From Natronosporangium sp035305625 (GTDB taxonomy: Bacteria > Actinomycetota > Actinomycetes > Mycobacteriales > Micromonosporaceae), in the NCBI GenBank assembly GCA_963809545.1, contig CAWEKD010000005.1, positions 62,001-126,000 on the forward strand: a DNA stretch of 64,000 nucleotides, read 5' to 3'. The position numbers and the translations under genes are program-made. Positions 7,961-15,919 of the stretch are shown in pieces. The stretch's first letter is position 1. Every line of letters begins with the position of its first letter. The notes beneath the pieces are model-generated. The model worked only from the letters and a program-made list of their open reading frames with translations. It was not told the origin of the DNA and searched no databases.

Positions 7961-8562
7961 GGGATGGTCACCTTCCTTCCGCTTATGGTCCAGCCCTCGC
8001 GCACCAGGCGGCCCACGTACGTCACCAGCTGGCGACGCTCCGCCTCCTTGATCCGCTCGGTCAGGGTTTCCACTGTGTCCTCTGGATGCACCGGCACCGC
8101 CACCTGCGCCACGATCGGCCCGGTGTCCACACCCTCATCGACGAAGAACAGGGTGGCGCCAGTCACCTTCACTCCGTACGCCAGCGCGTCCCGGGGGGCA
8201 TGGATGCCCGGGAAGGCGGGCAGGAGGGAGTTGTGGGTGTTCAGGTACCGACCGCCGAACTCGGCCAGAAACGCCGGCCCGGCCAGCTTCAAGAACCCGG
8301 CCGAGACCACCAGGTCCGGCCGGTAGGCGGCCACCTGCTCGGTGAGGGCGCGATCCCAGGCCGCCCGGTCCGGGAAGTCGGCCAGCCGGACCACGAACGT
8401 CGGCACCCCCGCGGCGTGCGCCCGGGCCAGGCCGCCCGCGGTGGGTCGGTCCGCACCGACCGCCACCACTTGCGCCCCGTACTCGGGGTCAGCGCACGCG
8501 TCGAGCAGCGCTTGCAGGTTACTGCCGGAGCCGGATACGAGCACCACGATCCGCGCGGTCAC
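7957..8562 (-). CDS. purN: Phosphoribosylglycinamide formyltransferase
   Basis: Transfers a formyl group from 10-formyl-THF to GAR in purine synthesis. A 201-residue protein with the N-terminal GSGSNLQALLDA phosphate-binding motif, catalytic NTHNSLLPAFPGIHAPRDAL segment and DTGPIVAQ. The GTG at 8562 sits 6 nt after a TAGGGT -10 box, implying a leaderless purN-purH message. It overlaps purH by 4 nt. Confidence 0.97.
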   Translation of the reverse strand: MTARIVVLVSGSGSNLQALLDACADPEYGAQVVAVGADRPTAGGLARAHAAGVPTFVVRLADFPDRAAWDRALTEQVAAYRPDLVVSAGFLKLAGPAFLAEFGGRYLNTHNSLLPAFPGIHAPRDALAYGVKVTGATLFFVDEGVDTGPIVAQVAVPVHPEDTVETLTERIKEAERRQLVTYVGRLVREGWTISGRKVTIP

Positions 8563-8568
8563 CCTGGC

Positions 8569-8574
8569 ACCCTA
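8569..8574 (-). promoter_or_regulatory. -10 box of leaderless purN-purH promoter
   Basis: TAGGGT on the minus strand, 6 nt before the purN GTG. Confidence 0.55.
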
Positions 8575-8692
8575 TCCACCCGAATCGTGGTCGGACGGCG
8601 CAGGTCGCCCACCAGCCGCCCGCCGATCCGGTAAGCTCCCGCGAGCACCCCCGCACCGTGATCCGCCAACGGAACGATCGGAGGTCGCGTCC

Positions 8693-9010
8693 ATGACTCC
8701 GCCCACTCCACCCGGACCGGGTGGTGCGCCAGGGGTCCCCGGGCAGCAGTCCAATGCCCTCGGGTTGACCGCAATGATTCTCGGCATCGCCGCTATCCCG
8801 CTGGCCTGCTGCTTCTATCTCGGCCTCCCGCTCGGGATCGTCGCCGCGGTGCTCGGGTTCCTCGGCAAGAACAAGGCTGACCAGGGACTGGCCACCAACC
8901 GGGGGCAGGCGATAGCCGGATTGATCTGCGGCATCATCGGCGCCGCGCTGGGACTGCTGGCCCTGCTGTTGACCGTGGTGTTCGGAGTGGTCGACTACCC
9001 CAACTCCTAA
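8693..9010 (+). CDS. DUF4190 small membrane protein
   Basis: A 105-residue protein with a Pro/Gly-rich N-terminus and two hydrophobic helices (ALGLTAMILGIAAIPLACCF and AIAGLICGIIGAALGLLALL) separated by a loop containing GFLGKNKADQG. This two-helix layout matches DUF4190 proteins of Gram-positive bacteria; function unknown. The ATG at 8693 is chosen for its ribosome site GGAGG (8680-8684) with 8-nt spacing. It is divergent from purN and converges on the PerM homologue with only 19 nt between stops. Confidence 0.8.
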   Translation: MTPPTPPGPGGAPGVPGQQSNALGLTAMILGIAAIPLACCFYLGLPLGIVAAVLGFLGKNKADQGLATNRGQAIAGLICGIIGAALGLLALLLTVVFGVVDYPNS

Positions 9011-9029
9011 CCGCCTCGCGCCGGTCGGC

Positions 9030-10436
9030 TCAGGGTCGCCGGCGCCGGGCCGCCAACACGGCGGTGGCGGCTACCCCCAGTAGTGCGCCCACCGCCACCG
9101 TAACCGCGGTAGCGCCGGCCACCAGCCCCGGGTCGGGGCCGAACGTGCTCAGCCGCCCCCCGCCCAGCAGGGGTCCTCCGCTGACGGCCGCGACCGCCCC
9201 GACCACCCCGCTGGCGGTCACCGCGGTCACGAGCGCGGCCAGCAGCCGATGCCACCCGCCAGGTACGGTCTTCGCCACCAACCCCCCGCCGGCTACGCCC
9301 GCGATCACCGGTACCAGCAGCAGTACCGCCCCCACGGTCGGCAGCGCCGCGTCCGGTAGCCCCGCGAACACCGGCAGGGCCGGTAGCGGCCCCACCGCCA
9401 CCTCACTGCTGCGCACCACCGTGTCGGTGCCGACCGCAAACCCGGGGCCGAGCAGATAGGCGGTCGCCCACCCGGCGAGGTTCGGGGCGTAGGCCAGGCA
9501 CAGCAGCGTCAGCCCGGCCTGTCCGGCCACCCCGGTGTCGAAGGCCGCCAGGATGTCGGCCGGTTCTCCGCCGGCGGCCGCCAGCGCCACCCCTGCCAGG
9601 GCCGCGCCCGCGGCCAAGATCACGGCTGCGGCGACCGCTCCGGCGCGCCCGCCCGCCCGCAGCGTGGCCGGGATCCGCGCCCCCCAGGCCGCCAGTACCC
9701 CCGTGTAGTGGAATGCGCCGAGTCCGCCCGCCACCGTTCCGAATCCGGCCAGGGTGAGCACGGCCCGCCCGAGGTCGACCCCCCAGCCTGGCCCGCTGGC
9801 CACCGTGGCGGCCAGCGCCCCGAGCGCGGCGTACCCGACCCCGACCGCCACCGCGGCCGCCAACGCCGGTCCGGGTGTGCGGCGGCGGCGAGCCCCGATC
9901 GCCCGGCTCACGTGGACTCCTGCCCGTACCAGCCGCCAGGCCGCGAGCGCGGAGACCGCCAACGGCACGAGCCCCACGGGGCCGTCCGGAGTGTGCACTG
10001 GTACGCCGTGCCCCAGCAGCCACCCCGCGGTCGCCACCCGGATTCCCGTGCCCAGCGCCTCGGTGCCCGACTCCAGGACCACCAGCAGGCTGATGATCAG
10101 TGCCACCGGCAGGAACGACACCAGTCCGGCCCAGGCGGTCGCGACCGCGGCCGCCACCGGCAGCGGGGCGCCTCGACGCGCCGGTCGCGGCGCTGGCGGA
10201 CGCTCCCGGGGAAGAGGACCGGTCGGCCGGTCGCGGTCCGCGCCGTCCCTCGGCACCGGCACCGTCGGCCGGTCGTGCGGGGCTGCCGGCTCGGCCGACT
10301 CGTCGCCCGAGTCCGCACGCTCCGTCGGCCGGGGCAGAGGCAGCTGGCTACGCCCCAGCCGGATGGCGTCCAGATGGGCCGCTTCGGCGGCCTCCAACGC
10401 CTCCTGCCGCTCGCGCGATGTGTCGCCTGTGGCCAT
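9030..10436 (-). CDS. PerM/DUF6350-family polytopic membrane protein
   Basis: A 468-residue protein with a ~95-residue charged, Pro/Arg-rich cytosolic N-terminus followed by many hydrophobic helices rich in Ala/Gly/Val. It sits between purN and sucD, the place held in mycobacteria by PerM, an integral membrane protein linked to cell division; family and position both fit DUF6350. The ATG at 10436 (MATGDTSRERQEALEAAE) is taken; a TTG lies one codon upstream. No catalytic motif is visible. Confidence 0.75.
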   Translation of the reverse strand: MATGDTSRERQEALEAAEAAHLDAIRLGRSQLPLPRPTERADSGDESAEPAAPHDRPTVPVPRDGADRDRPTGPLPRERPPAPRPARRGAPLPVAAAVATAWAGLVSFLPVALIISLLVVLESGTEALGTGIRVATAGWLLGHGVPVHTPDGPVGLVPLAVSALAAWRLVRAGVHVSRAIGARRRRTPGPALAAAVAVGVGYAALGALAATVASGPGWGVDLGRAVLTLAGFGTVAGGLGAFHYTGVLAAWGARIPATLRAGGRAGAVAAAVILAAGAALAGVALAAAGGEPADILAAFDTGVAGQAGLTLLCLAYAPNLAGWATAYLLGPGFAVGTDTVVRSSEVAVGPLPALPVFAGLPDAALPTVGAVLLLVPVIAGVAGGGLVAKTVPGGWHRLLAALVTAVTASGVVGAVAAVSGGPLLGGGRLSTFGPDPGLVAGATAVTVAVGALLGVAATAVLAARRRRP

Positions 10437-10534
10437 CAACGCCTACTCTGCCACGGCCGCGGTCGATCTCACGGGAGCCGGGGCGGTCCGGGCAGCGCCC
10501 GGAACCACCACCGGCCCTCCGTCGATGTCGACAG

Positions 10535-11422
10535 TCAGCTTCCCCGCATGATCTGCCGCATGAGCTGGGCGGCCTCGGTCGGGGTCCGGCCGACCTTCAC
10601 CCCTACCGCCTCCAGCGCGGCCTGCTTGGCCTGCGCGGTGCCCGAGGAGCCGGACACGATCGCGCCCGCGTGCCCCATGGTCTTGCCTGGCGGGGCGGTG
10701 AACCCGGCGATGTAACCCACCACCGGCTTGGTCACGTGATCCCGGATGAACTCGGCGGCCCGCTCCTCGGCGTCCCCACCGATCTCCCCGATCATCACGA
10801 TCGCGTCGGTGTCCGGGTCCTCCTGGAAGGCGGCCAGCGCATCGATGTGGGTGGTGCCGATGACCGGGTCGCCCCCAATCCCGACGCAGGTCGAGAACCC
10901 GATGTCCCGCAGCTCGTACATCATCTGGTAGGTGAGGGTGCCGGACTTGCTGACCAGCCCGATCCGGCCCGGTCCCGTGATGTCCGCCGGGATGATGCCG
11001 GCGTTGGACTGCCCCGGCGAGGCGATCCCCGGGCAGTTCGGCCCGATGATCCGCGTGCGGTTGCCCTTGGCCACGCAGTGCCGCCAGAAGGCGGTGGTGT
11101 CGTGCACCGGAATGCCCTCGGTGATCACCACGGCCAGGCCGATCCCCGCGTCGATCGCTTCGATCACCGCCGCCTTGGCGAACCGCGGCGGTACGAACAC
11201 GACGGATACGTCGGCGCCGGTGGCGGCCATGGCGCTGGCCACGTCGTTGAATACCGGCAAGCTCACGCCGTCGAAGTCCACTTGCTGGCCACCCTTGCCG
11301 GGGGTGACCCCGCCGACCACGTTGGTGCCGGCGGCCAGCATCCGCTGGGTGTGCTTCCTACCTTCGGAACCGGTCATCCCCTGCACGATGACCTTGGAGT
11401 CCTTGGTCAACCAGATCGCCAT
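10535..11422 (-). CDS. sucD: Succinyl-CoA ligase, alpha subunit
   Basis: Makes ATP or GTP from succinyl-CoA in the TCA cycle as a heteromer with SucC. A 295-residue protein with CoA-binding GMTGSEGRKHTQRML, GPNCPGIASPGQSNAGI, and the phospho-histidine loop GHAGAIVSGSSGTAQAK near the C-terminus. The ATG is 6 nt downstream of the sucC stop, so the pair is one operon. Confidence 0.98.
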   Translation of the reverse strand: MAIWLTKDSKVIVQGMTGSEGRKHTQRMLAAGTNVVGGVTPGKGGQQVDFDGVSLPVFNDVASAMAATGADVSVVFVPPRFAKAAVIEAIDAGIGLAVVITEGIPVHDTTAFWRHCVAKGNRTRIIGPNCPGIASPGQSNAGIIPADITGPGRIGLVSKSGTLTYQMMYELRDIGFSTCVGIGGDPVIGTTHIDALAAFQEDPDTDAIVMIGEIGGDAEERAAEFIRDHVTKPVVGYIAGFTAPPGKTMGHAGAIVSGSSGTAQAKQAALEAVGVKVGRTPTEAAQLMRQIMRGS

Positions 11423-11428
11423 CGTCGA

Positions 11429-12610
11429 TCACCGCCCCGCCGCTGCCAGCTCGGCCGCCCGCCGGGCGGCGCCGTCCATCGTGTCGACCCGCTCCACCAG
11501 CGGGTTGTTCGCCTCCGCCAGGATCGCCCGGCCCGCTTCCGCGTTGTTGCCGTCCAGCCGGACCACGAGCGGCTTGCTGACCTGCTCACCCCGCTGCTTC
11601 AGCAGCTCCAGCGCCTGCACGATCCCGTTGGCGACCTCGTCGCAGGCGGTGATGCCGCCGAACACGTTGACGAACACCGCGGTCACTTCCGGGTCCGACA
11701 GCACGATCTCCAGGCCGTTGGCCATCACCGCCGCGCTGGCGCCACCCCCGATGTCGAGGAAGTTGGCCGGCTTCACGCCGCCGAACTCCTCCCCGGCGTA
11801 GGCGACCACGTCGAGGGTGGACATCACGAGGCCGGCGCCGTTACCGATGACCCCGACGGAACCGCCGGGCAGCTTGACGTAGTTGAGGTCCTTCTCCTTG
11901 GCCCGCTGCTCCAGCGGGTCCACCGCCGACCGGTCCACCAGCTCGGCGTGCTCCGGGTGACGGAAGGCGGCGTTGTCGTCCAGGCTCACCTTCGCGTCCA
12001 GGCACAGCACCTGCCCGTTCGGGGTCCGGGCAAGCGGGTTGACCTCCATCAGGGTGGCGTCCTCCGCGATGAACGCCTGCCACAGCTTGATGGCGATCTG
12101 AGCCACCTGGTCCGCCACCTCGGCCGGGAACTGCGCCGCGGCAACGATCTCCCGCGCCTTGGCGTCGTCCACGCCCACGCTCGGATCCACCGGGATCTTG
12201 GCGACCCGCTCCGGGGTCTCCGCCGCGACCTGCTCGATGTCCATTCCGCCGGCCACGCTGGCGATGCACAGGAAGCTGCGCTCGGCCCGGTCCAGCAGGA
12301 ACGACAGGTAGTACTCCTCGGCGATGTCAGCGCTCTGGGCGACCATCACCCGCTCGACGCGGTGGCCCTTGATGTCCATCCCCAGGATGGCGGTCGCGTG
12401 GGTGAACGCCTCCTCCGGGGTGTCGGCGAGCTTCACCCCACCCGCCTTACCGCGCCCCCCGACCTTCACCTGGGCCTTGATTACCACCTGGCCACCCAGC
12501 TGCGCTGCGATGTCACGCGCCTGTTCGGGGGTGGTGGCCACGCCCCCGCCGAGCACCGGTAGCCCGTGCTTCTCGAACAGCGCCCGTCCCTGGTATTCGT
12601 ACAGATCCAC
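11429..12610 (-). CDS. sucC: Succinyl-CoA ligase, beta subunit
   Basis: ATP-grasp beta subunit of succinyl-CoA synthetase, 393 residues. It begins VDLYEYQGRALFEKHGLPV and shows VVIKAQVKVGGRGKAGGVKLA, the VNPLARTPNGQVLCLDAKVSLDDNAAFRH metal/nucleotide segment and GGASAAVMANGLEIVLSD. The frame is open to 12694, but the GTG at 12610 gives the standard N-terminus and has a TAGGCT -10 box 7 nt upstream (leaderless). It is cotranscribed with sucD. Confidence 0.97.
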   Translation of the reverse strand: MDLYEYQGRALFEKHGLPVLGGGVATTPEQARDIAAQLGGQVVIKAQVKVGGRGKAGGVKLADTPEEAFTHATAILGMDIKGHRVERVMVAQSADIAEEYYLSFLLDRAERSFLCIASVAGGMDIEQVAAETPERVAKIPVDPSVGVDDAKAREIVAAAQFPAEVADQVAQIAIKLWQAFIAEDATLMEVNPLARTPNGQVLCLDAKVSLDDNAAFRHPEHAELVDRSAVDPLEQRAKEKDLNYVKLPGGSVGVIGNGAGLVMSTLDVVAYAGEEFGGVKPANFLDIGGGASAAVMANGLEIVLSDPEVTAVFVNVFGGITACDEVANGIVQALELLKQRGEQVSKPLVVRLDGNNAEAGRAILAEANNPLVERVDTMDGAARRAAELAAAGR

Positions 12611-12617
12611 GTCCGGG

Positions 12618-12623
12618 AGCCTA
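12618..12623 (-). promoter_or_regulatory. -10 box of leaderless sucC-sucD promoter
   Basis: TAGGCT on the minus strand, 7 nt before the sucC GTG. Confidence 0.5.
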
Positions 12624-12940
12624 ACGCTCGTTGGGGTCCCCGCCGGCACCTGGGGGCGGTTCGCGTCCGGATCGTGGCACTGCGTGACCCTCATTCAGGT
12701 GGGCGTCCGCGTAACCTCCGCTCCGGCCTCTCGTTGAGTAGGGCGTCGGCGCCGGCACGGGCCGGCAAGATACGGCCGATGCCCCGTCGGTCGAGGGGTG
12801 GCGGCGGGGCGTCGTGCATAGAGGGGCCGGGCGTGTGAGGGGTGCGTCCGGCCCTTCCCTCTATTTATTTCTGGTGACTACTCGGGGAGATCCTCCCCAC
12901 CGGTCGCTCGTGACCTCACGACCGGGGCTCGCCTCCCCCA
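12624..12940. other. Intergenic region between sucC and the B12-binding gene
   Basis: About 320 nt without a convincing protein gene. It holds the upstream part of the sucC promoter, a plus-strand hairpin with an AT-rich tail (listed separately), and two smaller inverted repeats: GGGGAG-ATC-CTCCCC (about 12884-12898) and CGGTCG...CGACCG (about 12901-12924). Confidence 0.5.
12820..12871 (+). terminator. Orphan plus-strand terminator-like hairpin
   Basis: Stem AGAGG-GGCCGG (12820-12830) pairs with CCGGCC-(4-nt bulge)-CCTCT (12848-12862), followed by an AT-rich tail ATTTATTTCT. No plus-strand gene lies upstream, so it either ends an unannotated small transcript or helps stop the minus-strand B12 gene. 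Confidence 0.4.
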
Positions 12941-13345
12941 CTAGGCCACCGCGGCACCGACGTGGGTGCGCACCCACTCGACGATGGCCTCGGTGCTGGT
13001 GCCGGGGGTGAACACCTTCGCCACGCCGAGTTTGGTCAGCTCCGGGATGTCGGCGTCCGGGATGATGCCGCCGCCGAACACGATGATGTCGGTGGCCTCC
13101 CGTTCCGCCAGCAATTCCAGCACCCGCTGGAACAGCGTCATGTGGGCGCCGGAGAGCACCGACAGCCCGATCGCGTGCGCGTCCTCCTGCAGCGCGGTCT
13201 CCACGATCTGTTCCGGGGTCTGATGGAGCCCGGTGTAGATGACCTCCATACCGGCGTCGCGCAGCGCGCGGGCCACCACCTTGGCACCGCGATCGTGACC
13301 GTCCAGCCCGGGCTTGGCCACGACCACCCGAATCCGTGCGCTCAT
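12941..13345 (-). CDS. Stand-alone cobalamin-binding domain protein (methylmalonyl-CoA mutase C-terminal type)
   Basis: A 134-residue B12-binding module. It carries the DxHxxG signature GLDGHDRGAK near residue 15 (His is the lower cobalt ligand), the SxL motif in GLSVLSGAH and the GG motif in VFGGGIIPDADIP. Such small subunits pair with a separate radical-mutase large chain. No mutase large-subunit gene is in the window, so the partner must lie elsewhere. The ATG at 13345 follows a purine-rich site (GGGGAAGG); the upstream open frame to 13489 lacks similarity. Confidence 0.87.
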   Translation of the reverse strand: MSARIRVVVAKPGLDGHDRGAKVVARALRDAGMEVIYTGLHQTPEQIVETALQEDAHAIGLSVLSGAHMTLFQRVLELLAEREATDIIVFGGGIIPDADIPELTKLGVAKVFTPGTSTEAIVEWVRTHVGAAVA

Positions 13346-13682
13346 AGTGCCTTCCCCTGTCCTGCCCCGACGCCAGTCACCCGACTGGAACGGAACGTCT
13401 GAACGAAGGTTAACCCGCCGGTCCAGCTCGGCGCGACGCGGGCGGCCCTCGGCGCGGTGTCGGCGCGGGCACTGAACGAAGGTCGTCACCCTGGGTGACG
13501 GCGGTGGTCGCGAAACCGCACCAGGTTCCCCCGGTCGCCAGACTTTTCACACGGGCACCTTGATTCGCTACTGTCGCTCTGGTTACGGTGTGCCGGGTGT
13601 ACGGCGGGGGTGGTGGTCTAGTCGGCCCGCCCTGCCGCGGAGGCCCCGAGCGAGAGCCGTGGATCGACTACGGAGGGTGAGC
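13346..13682. other. Intergenic region upstream of M23 gene
   Basis: Divergent spacer of 337 nt. Apart from the promoter at 13560-13589 and the ribosome site at 13672-13676, I see nothing recognisable. A c-di-AMP (ydaO) riboswitch was looked for and not found. Confidence 0.5.
13560..13589 (+). promoter_or_regulatory. Promoter of the membrane-anchored M23 gene
   Basis: TTGATT (13560-13565) and TACGGT (13584-13589) with an 18-nt spacer; the transcript would have a ~85-nt leader. Confidence 0.45.
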
Positions 13683-14387
13683 TTGGACGAGCAATCGCCA
13701 CCCGCGCGCTACCGCGGGCGCCGGCGCATCCCCGAGTCACCCCGAAGCCGTTATGCGGCGGTCGTCACCACCGCCATGGTGGGCGCCGGGGTGGTGGCCC
13801 TCGGCACGGGGACCGCCCTGGACGACGCCAAGCTCAACCCGGACCGGCTCTCCAGCATGGGCGGCCTCGACGCCAGCGCGTTGGAGATCCGGGCGGAGGC
13901 GGCCGAACGTGCCTCCCGCGCGGTCCGGGACGGGGGCGGGCTGGCCAGCTCCATCTCCCAGGCCGCGCCCGACGTGTGGTTGCTGCCGCTACACAACTAC
14001 GCCTACACCTCCGCGTACGGGTGGCGGTGGGGCCGGATGCACGAGGGCATCGACCTGGCCGCCCCGACCGGAGCCCCGATCTACGCGGCCAACGCCGGCA
14101 CGGTGGTGCTCTCCCGGTGGTACGCCGGCTACGGATACGCCGTGATCATTGACCACGGTGACGGGGTCGAGACCCTCTACGCCCACGCCTCGCAGTTGCT
14201 GGTGTACGAGGGGCAAGAGGTGTCGGCCGGCGACCGGATCGCGCTGGTGGGCAACACCGGTTACTCCTTCGGCGCCCACCTGCACTTCGAGGTGCATGTC
14301 AACGGGGTTCCGGTGGAGCCGGTGGCGTGGCTGGCGGAGCGCGGGGTCGACATTATCCACCAAACTGAAGCAATCTATGACAATTGA
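13683..14387 (+). CDS. Membrane-anchored M23 metallopeptidase
   Basis: A 234-residue protein with a basic N-terminus, one signal-anchor helix (YAAVVTTAMVGAGVVALG, about residues 24-42), a short stalk, and a C-terminal LytM domain with complete zinc-site motifs: HEGIDLAAP and AHLHFEVHVNG. It should act on peptidoglycan cross-links outside the membrane. The TTG at 13683 is selected because GGAGG (13672-13676) is 6 nt away; the GTG at 13677 would touch that ribosome site. It is one of three M23 genes in the window and adjoins pcrA and sucC as M23 genes do in mycobacteria. Confidence 0.88.
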   Translation: MDEQSPPARYRGRRRIPESPRSRYAAVVTTAMVGAGVVALGTGTALDDAKLNPDRLSSMGGLDASALEIRAEAAERASRAVRDGGGLASSISQAAPDVWLLPLHNYAYTSAYGWRWGRMHEGIDLAAPTGAPIYAANAGTVVLSRWYAGYGYAVIIDHGDGVETLYAHASQLLVYEGQEVSAGDRIALVGNTGYSFGAHLHFEVHVNGVPVEPVAWLAERGVDIIHQTEAIYDN

Positions 14388-14592
14388 CCGGCCCCGTCGG
14401 CCACCGACGCGCGCCCGCAACCTTCCCGCTCATCCGACTTCCGCCCCGAATGGGCCCCTCCCACCGGCCGGAAAGTTTCTTCCATCACACCCCAGCTTGT
14501 GACCCGGTGCACGCCGCCAGACAGGGACAAACCTCGATTCAAATCCCACAGCGGCAGCAAAGTCCTCGCAGCTCAGGGCGGTTTTCCCGGAT

Positions 14593-14606
14593 GTAACCCG
14601 GGTTAC
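14593..14606. promoter_or_regulatory. 14-bp perfect palindrome, operator candidate
   Basis: GTAACCCGGGTTAC, a perfect palindrome 71 nt upstream of the next M23 start codon. GTAAC half-sites recall the MtrA regulator, which controls M23 genes in corynebacteria, but MtrA boxes are direct repeats and this is inverted. Confidence 0.4.
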
Positions 14607-14676
14607 GTTGCCGCCCCCAACCGGGGCTACGCACGATAGGGCTTCCGTGGTTTCCCCCAACGGAGGTTTCCCCCTC

Positions 14677-15753
14677 ATGCTGGACAAGTTCCGACGAAAC
14701 CAGATCGACCCCCATACCGAAGCCCGGATCACCGTGGTACGGCACCGGGTCAAGCAGTCGCTGCGGGAGCTGGGGCCGCTGGCGCTGTCGGCGGTCACCA
14801 GCGTCATCGGCTGGCTGCTCGCGCTGTTCATCGGCTTCGGTGAACGCGTAGCGGGCCTGGCAGCCATCGGGATGGGGCGGGCGCGCACCCAGTACGCCCG
14901 GTACGTCCCACCGGCGGCCGCCGCGGTGGCCCGCTGGCTTCGCCCGGTCCTGACCGCGCTGGAGCGGCACACCCGTCCGGTCCGGGCCGCGATGGGGCGG
15001 CGGGTCGCCCCGGTCATCGCCGTGATCGATCGGCGCACCCGGCCGGCCCGTACCCGGCTGGCCAGCCGGTTCCACTCGCTGCTGGCGGCGACCACCGCTA
15101 GCCACCGCGGCCGGACCGCGCTGGCGGGGCTCGCGGCGGTGCTGGCGCTGGGCGCGGGCGGACTGGTCGCTGACATGACGGCCTCGCTGACGAAGCCGAC
15201 TCCGTCGGCGGTTACCACCGACACCTTGGCCGACCGGCTCGAGGCGGTCGAGCGCGGGGACCGGGGCAGCCGGCCCAGTGAGTCCCGCGCTGGCGGCGCC
15301 GAGCAGGGTGCCGAGGACTCGGCCAAGGCTCAGGCGGTGGCGGAGAAGCCGGACTGGGTGCATCCGATGCCGGGTGCCGCTACCACCTCCTGCTTCGGGC
15401 CCCGCTGGGGTGTGATGCACGCCGGAGTTGACCTGGCGGCCCCGCCCGGTACCCCGATCCTGGCGGTGGGTGACGGAGTCGTGACCCACGCTGGCTGGGT
15501 GTTCAGCGGGTACGGCATCTCGGTCGTGGTCGAGCACCCCGACGGCTACTACACCCACTACGCGCACGCCTCCGAGGCGAAGGTCTCCCCGGGTGACCGG
15601 GTGGAGGCGGGCGATGTGATCGCCCTAGAGGGCTCCACCGGTGACTCCACCGGCCCGCACCTGCACTTCGAGGTGCACAAGGGCTCGCTGTGGAACCAGG
15701 TCGAGCCGGTGCAGTGGCTGAGCAACCGGGGCGTGCACATCCCAGGCTGCTAA
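14677..15753 (+). CDS. Membrane-associated M23 metallopeptidase with long N-terminal region
   Basis: A 358-residue protein. Residues ~30-55 form a hydrophobic helix (LGPLALSAVTSVIGWLLALF). A basic stretch follows with repeated R-x-TRP/V-R patterns, then a second helix (LAGLAAVLALGAGGLVAD, about residue 150). The extracellular C-terminal LytM domain has HAGVDLAAPPG and PHLHFEVHKG zinc motifs and a preceding SCFGPRWG segment. The ATG at 14677 follows GGAGG at 14662-14666. The two-helix N-terminus with an arginine-rich cytoplasmic loop is unusual next to the simpler paralogue upstream. A strong terminator follows. Confidence 0.87.
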   Translation: MLDKFRRNQIDPHTEARITVVRHRVKQSLRELGPLALSAVTSVIGWLLALFIGFGERVAGLAAIGMGRARTQYARYVPPAAAAVARWLRPVLTALERHTRPVRAAMGRRVAPVIAVIDRRTRPARTRLASRFHSLLAATTASHRGRTALAGLAAVLALGAGGLVADMTASLTKPTPSAVTTDTLADRLEAVERGDRGSRPSESRAGGAEQGAEDSAKAQAVAEKPDWVHPMPGAATTSCFGPRWGVMHAGVDLAAPPGTPILAVGDGVVTHAGWVFSGYGISVVVEHPDGYYTHYAHASEAKVSPGDRVEAGDVIALEGSTGDSTGPHLHFEVHKGSLWNQVEPVQWLSNRGVHIPGC

Positions 15754-15797
15754 TCCCCCGAGGGCGGTCACTGGCCGCTCTCCTCAGCCCCCGAGTC

Positions 15798-15841
15798 GTG
15801 GGGTGGGTGGGCAAGGGTCCACCCACCCCACGGCGCTTTTT
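15798..15841 (+). terminator. Rho-independent terminator
   Basis: Perfect 13-bp stem, arms 15798-15810 (GTGGGGTGGGTGG) and 15819-15831, 8-nt loop, followed by GGCGC and five Ts (15837-15841). Confidence 0.85.
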
Positions 15842-15919
15842 ACGCCGGCCCGGATCCGCCCGTACGCGGACCTCACCGCCGGCGGAACGAGCTCTCCCAC
15901 GGTGACCGATCCCGGTCGG

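Noticed and set aside
10100..12562. Long plus-strand frame across perM, sucD and sucC
   Set aside because: Shadow of three well-identified minus-strand genes; composition is His/Arg/Pro-rich with no motif.
14536..14547. GATTCAAATCCC, resembling a tRNA T-loop or an attachment-site core
   Set aside because: The flanks do not form a T-stem or acceptor stem, and no integrase or tRNA gene is near.
13560..14676. Possible c-di-AMP (ydaO) riboswitch before the M23 genes
   Set aside because: Wall-hydrolase genes in actinobacteria often have one, but the conserved core segments of that riboswitch are not present in either leader.
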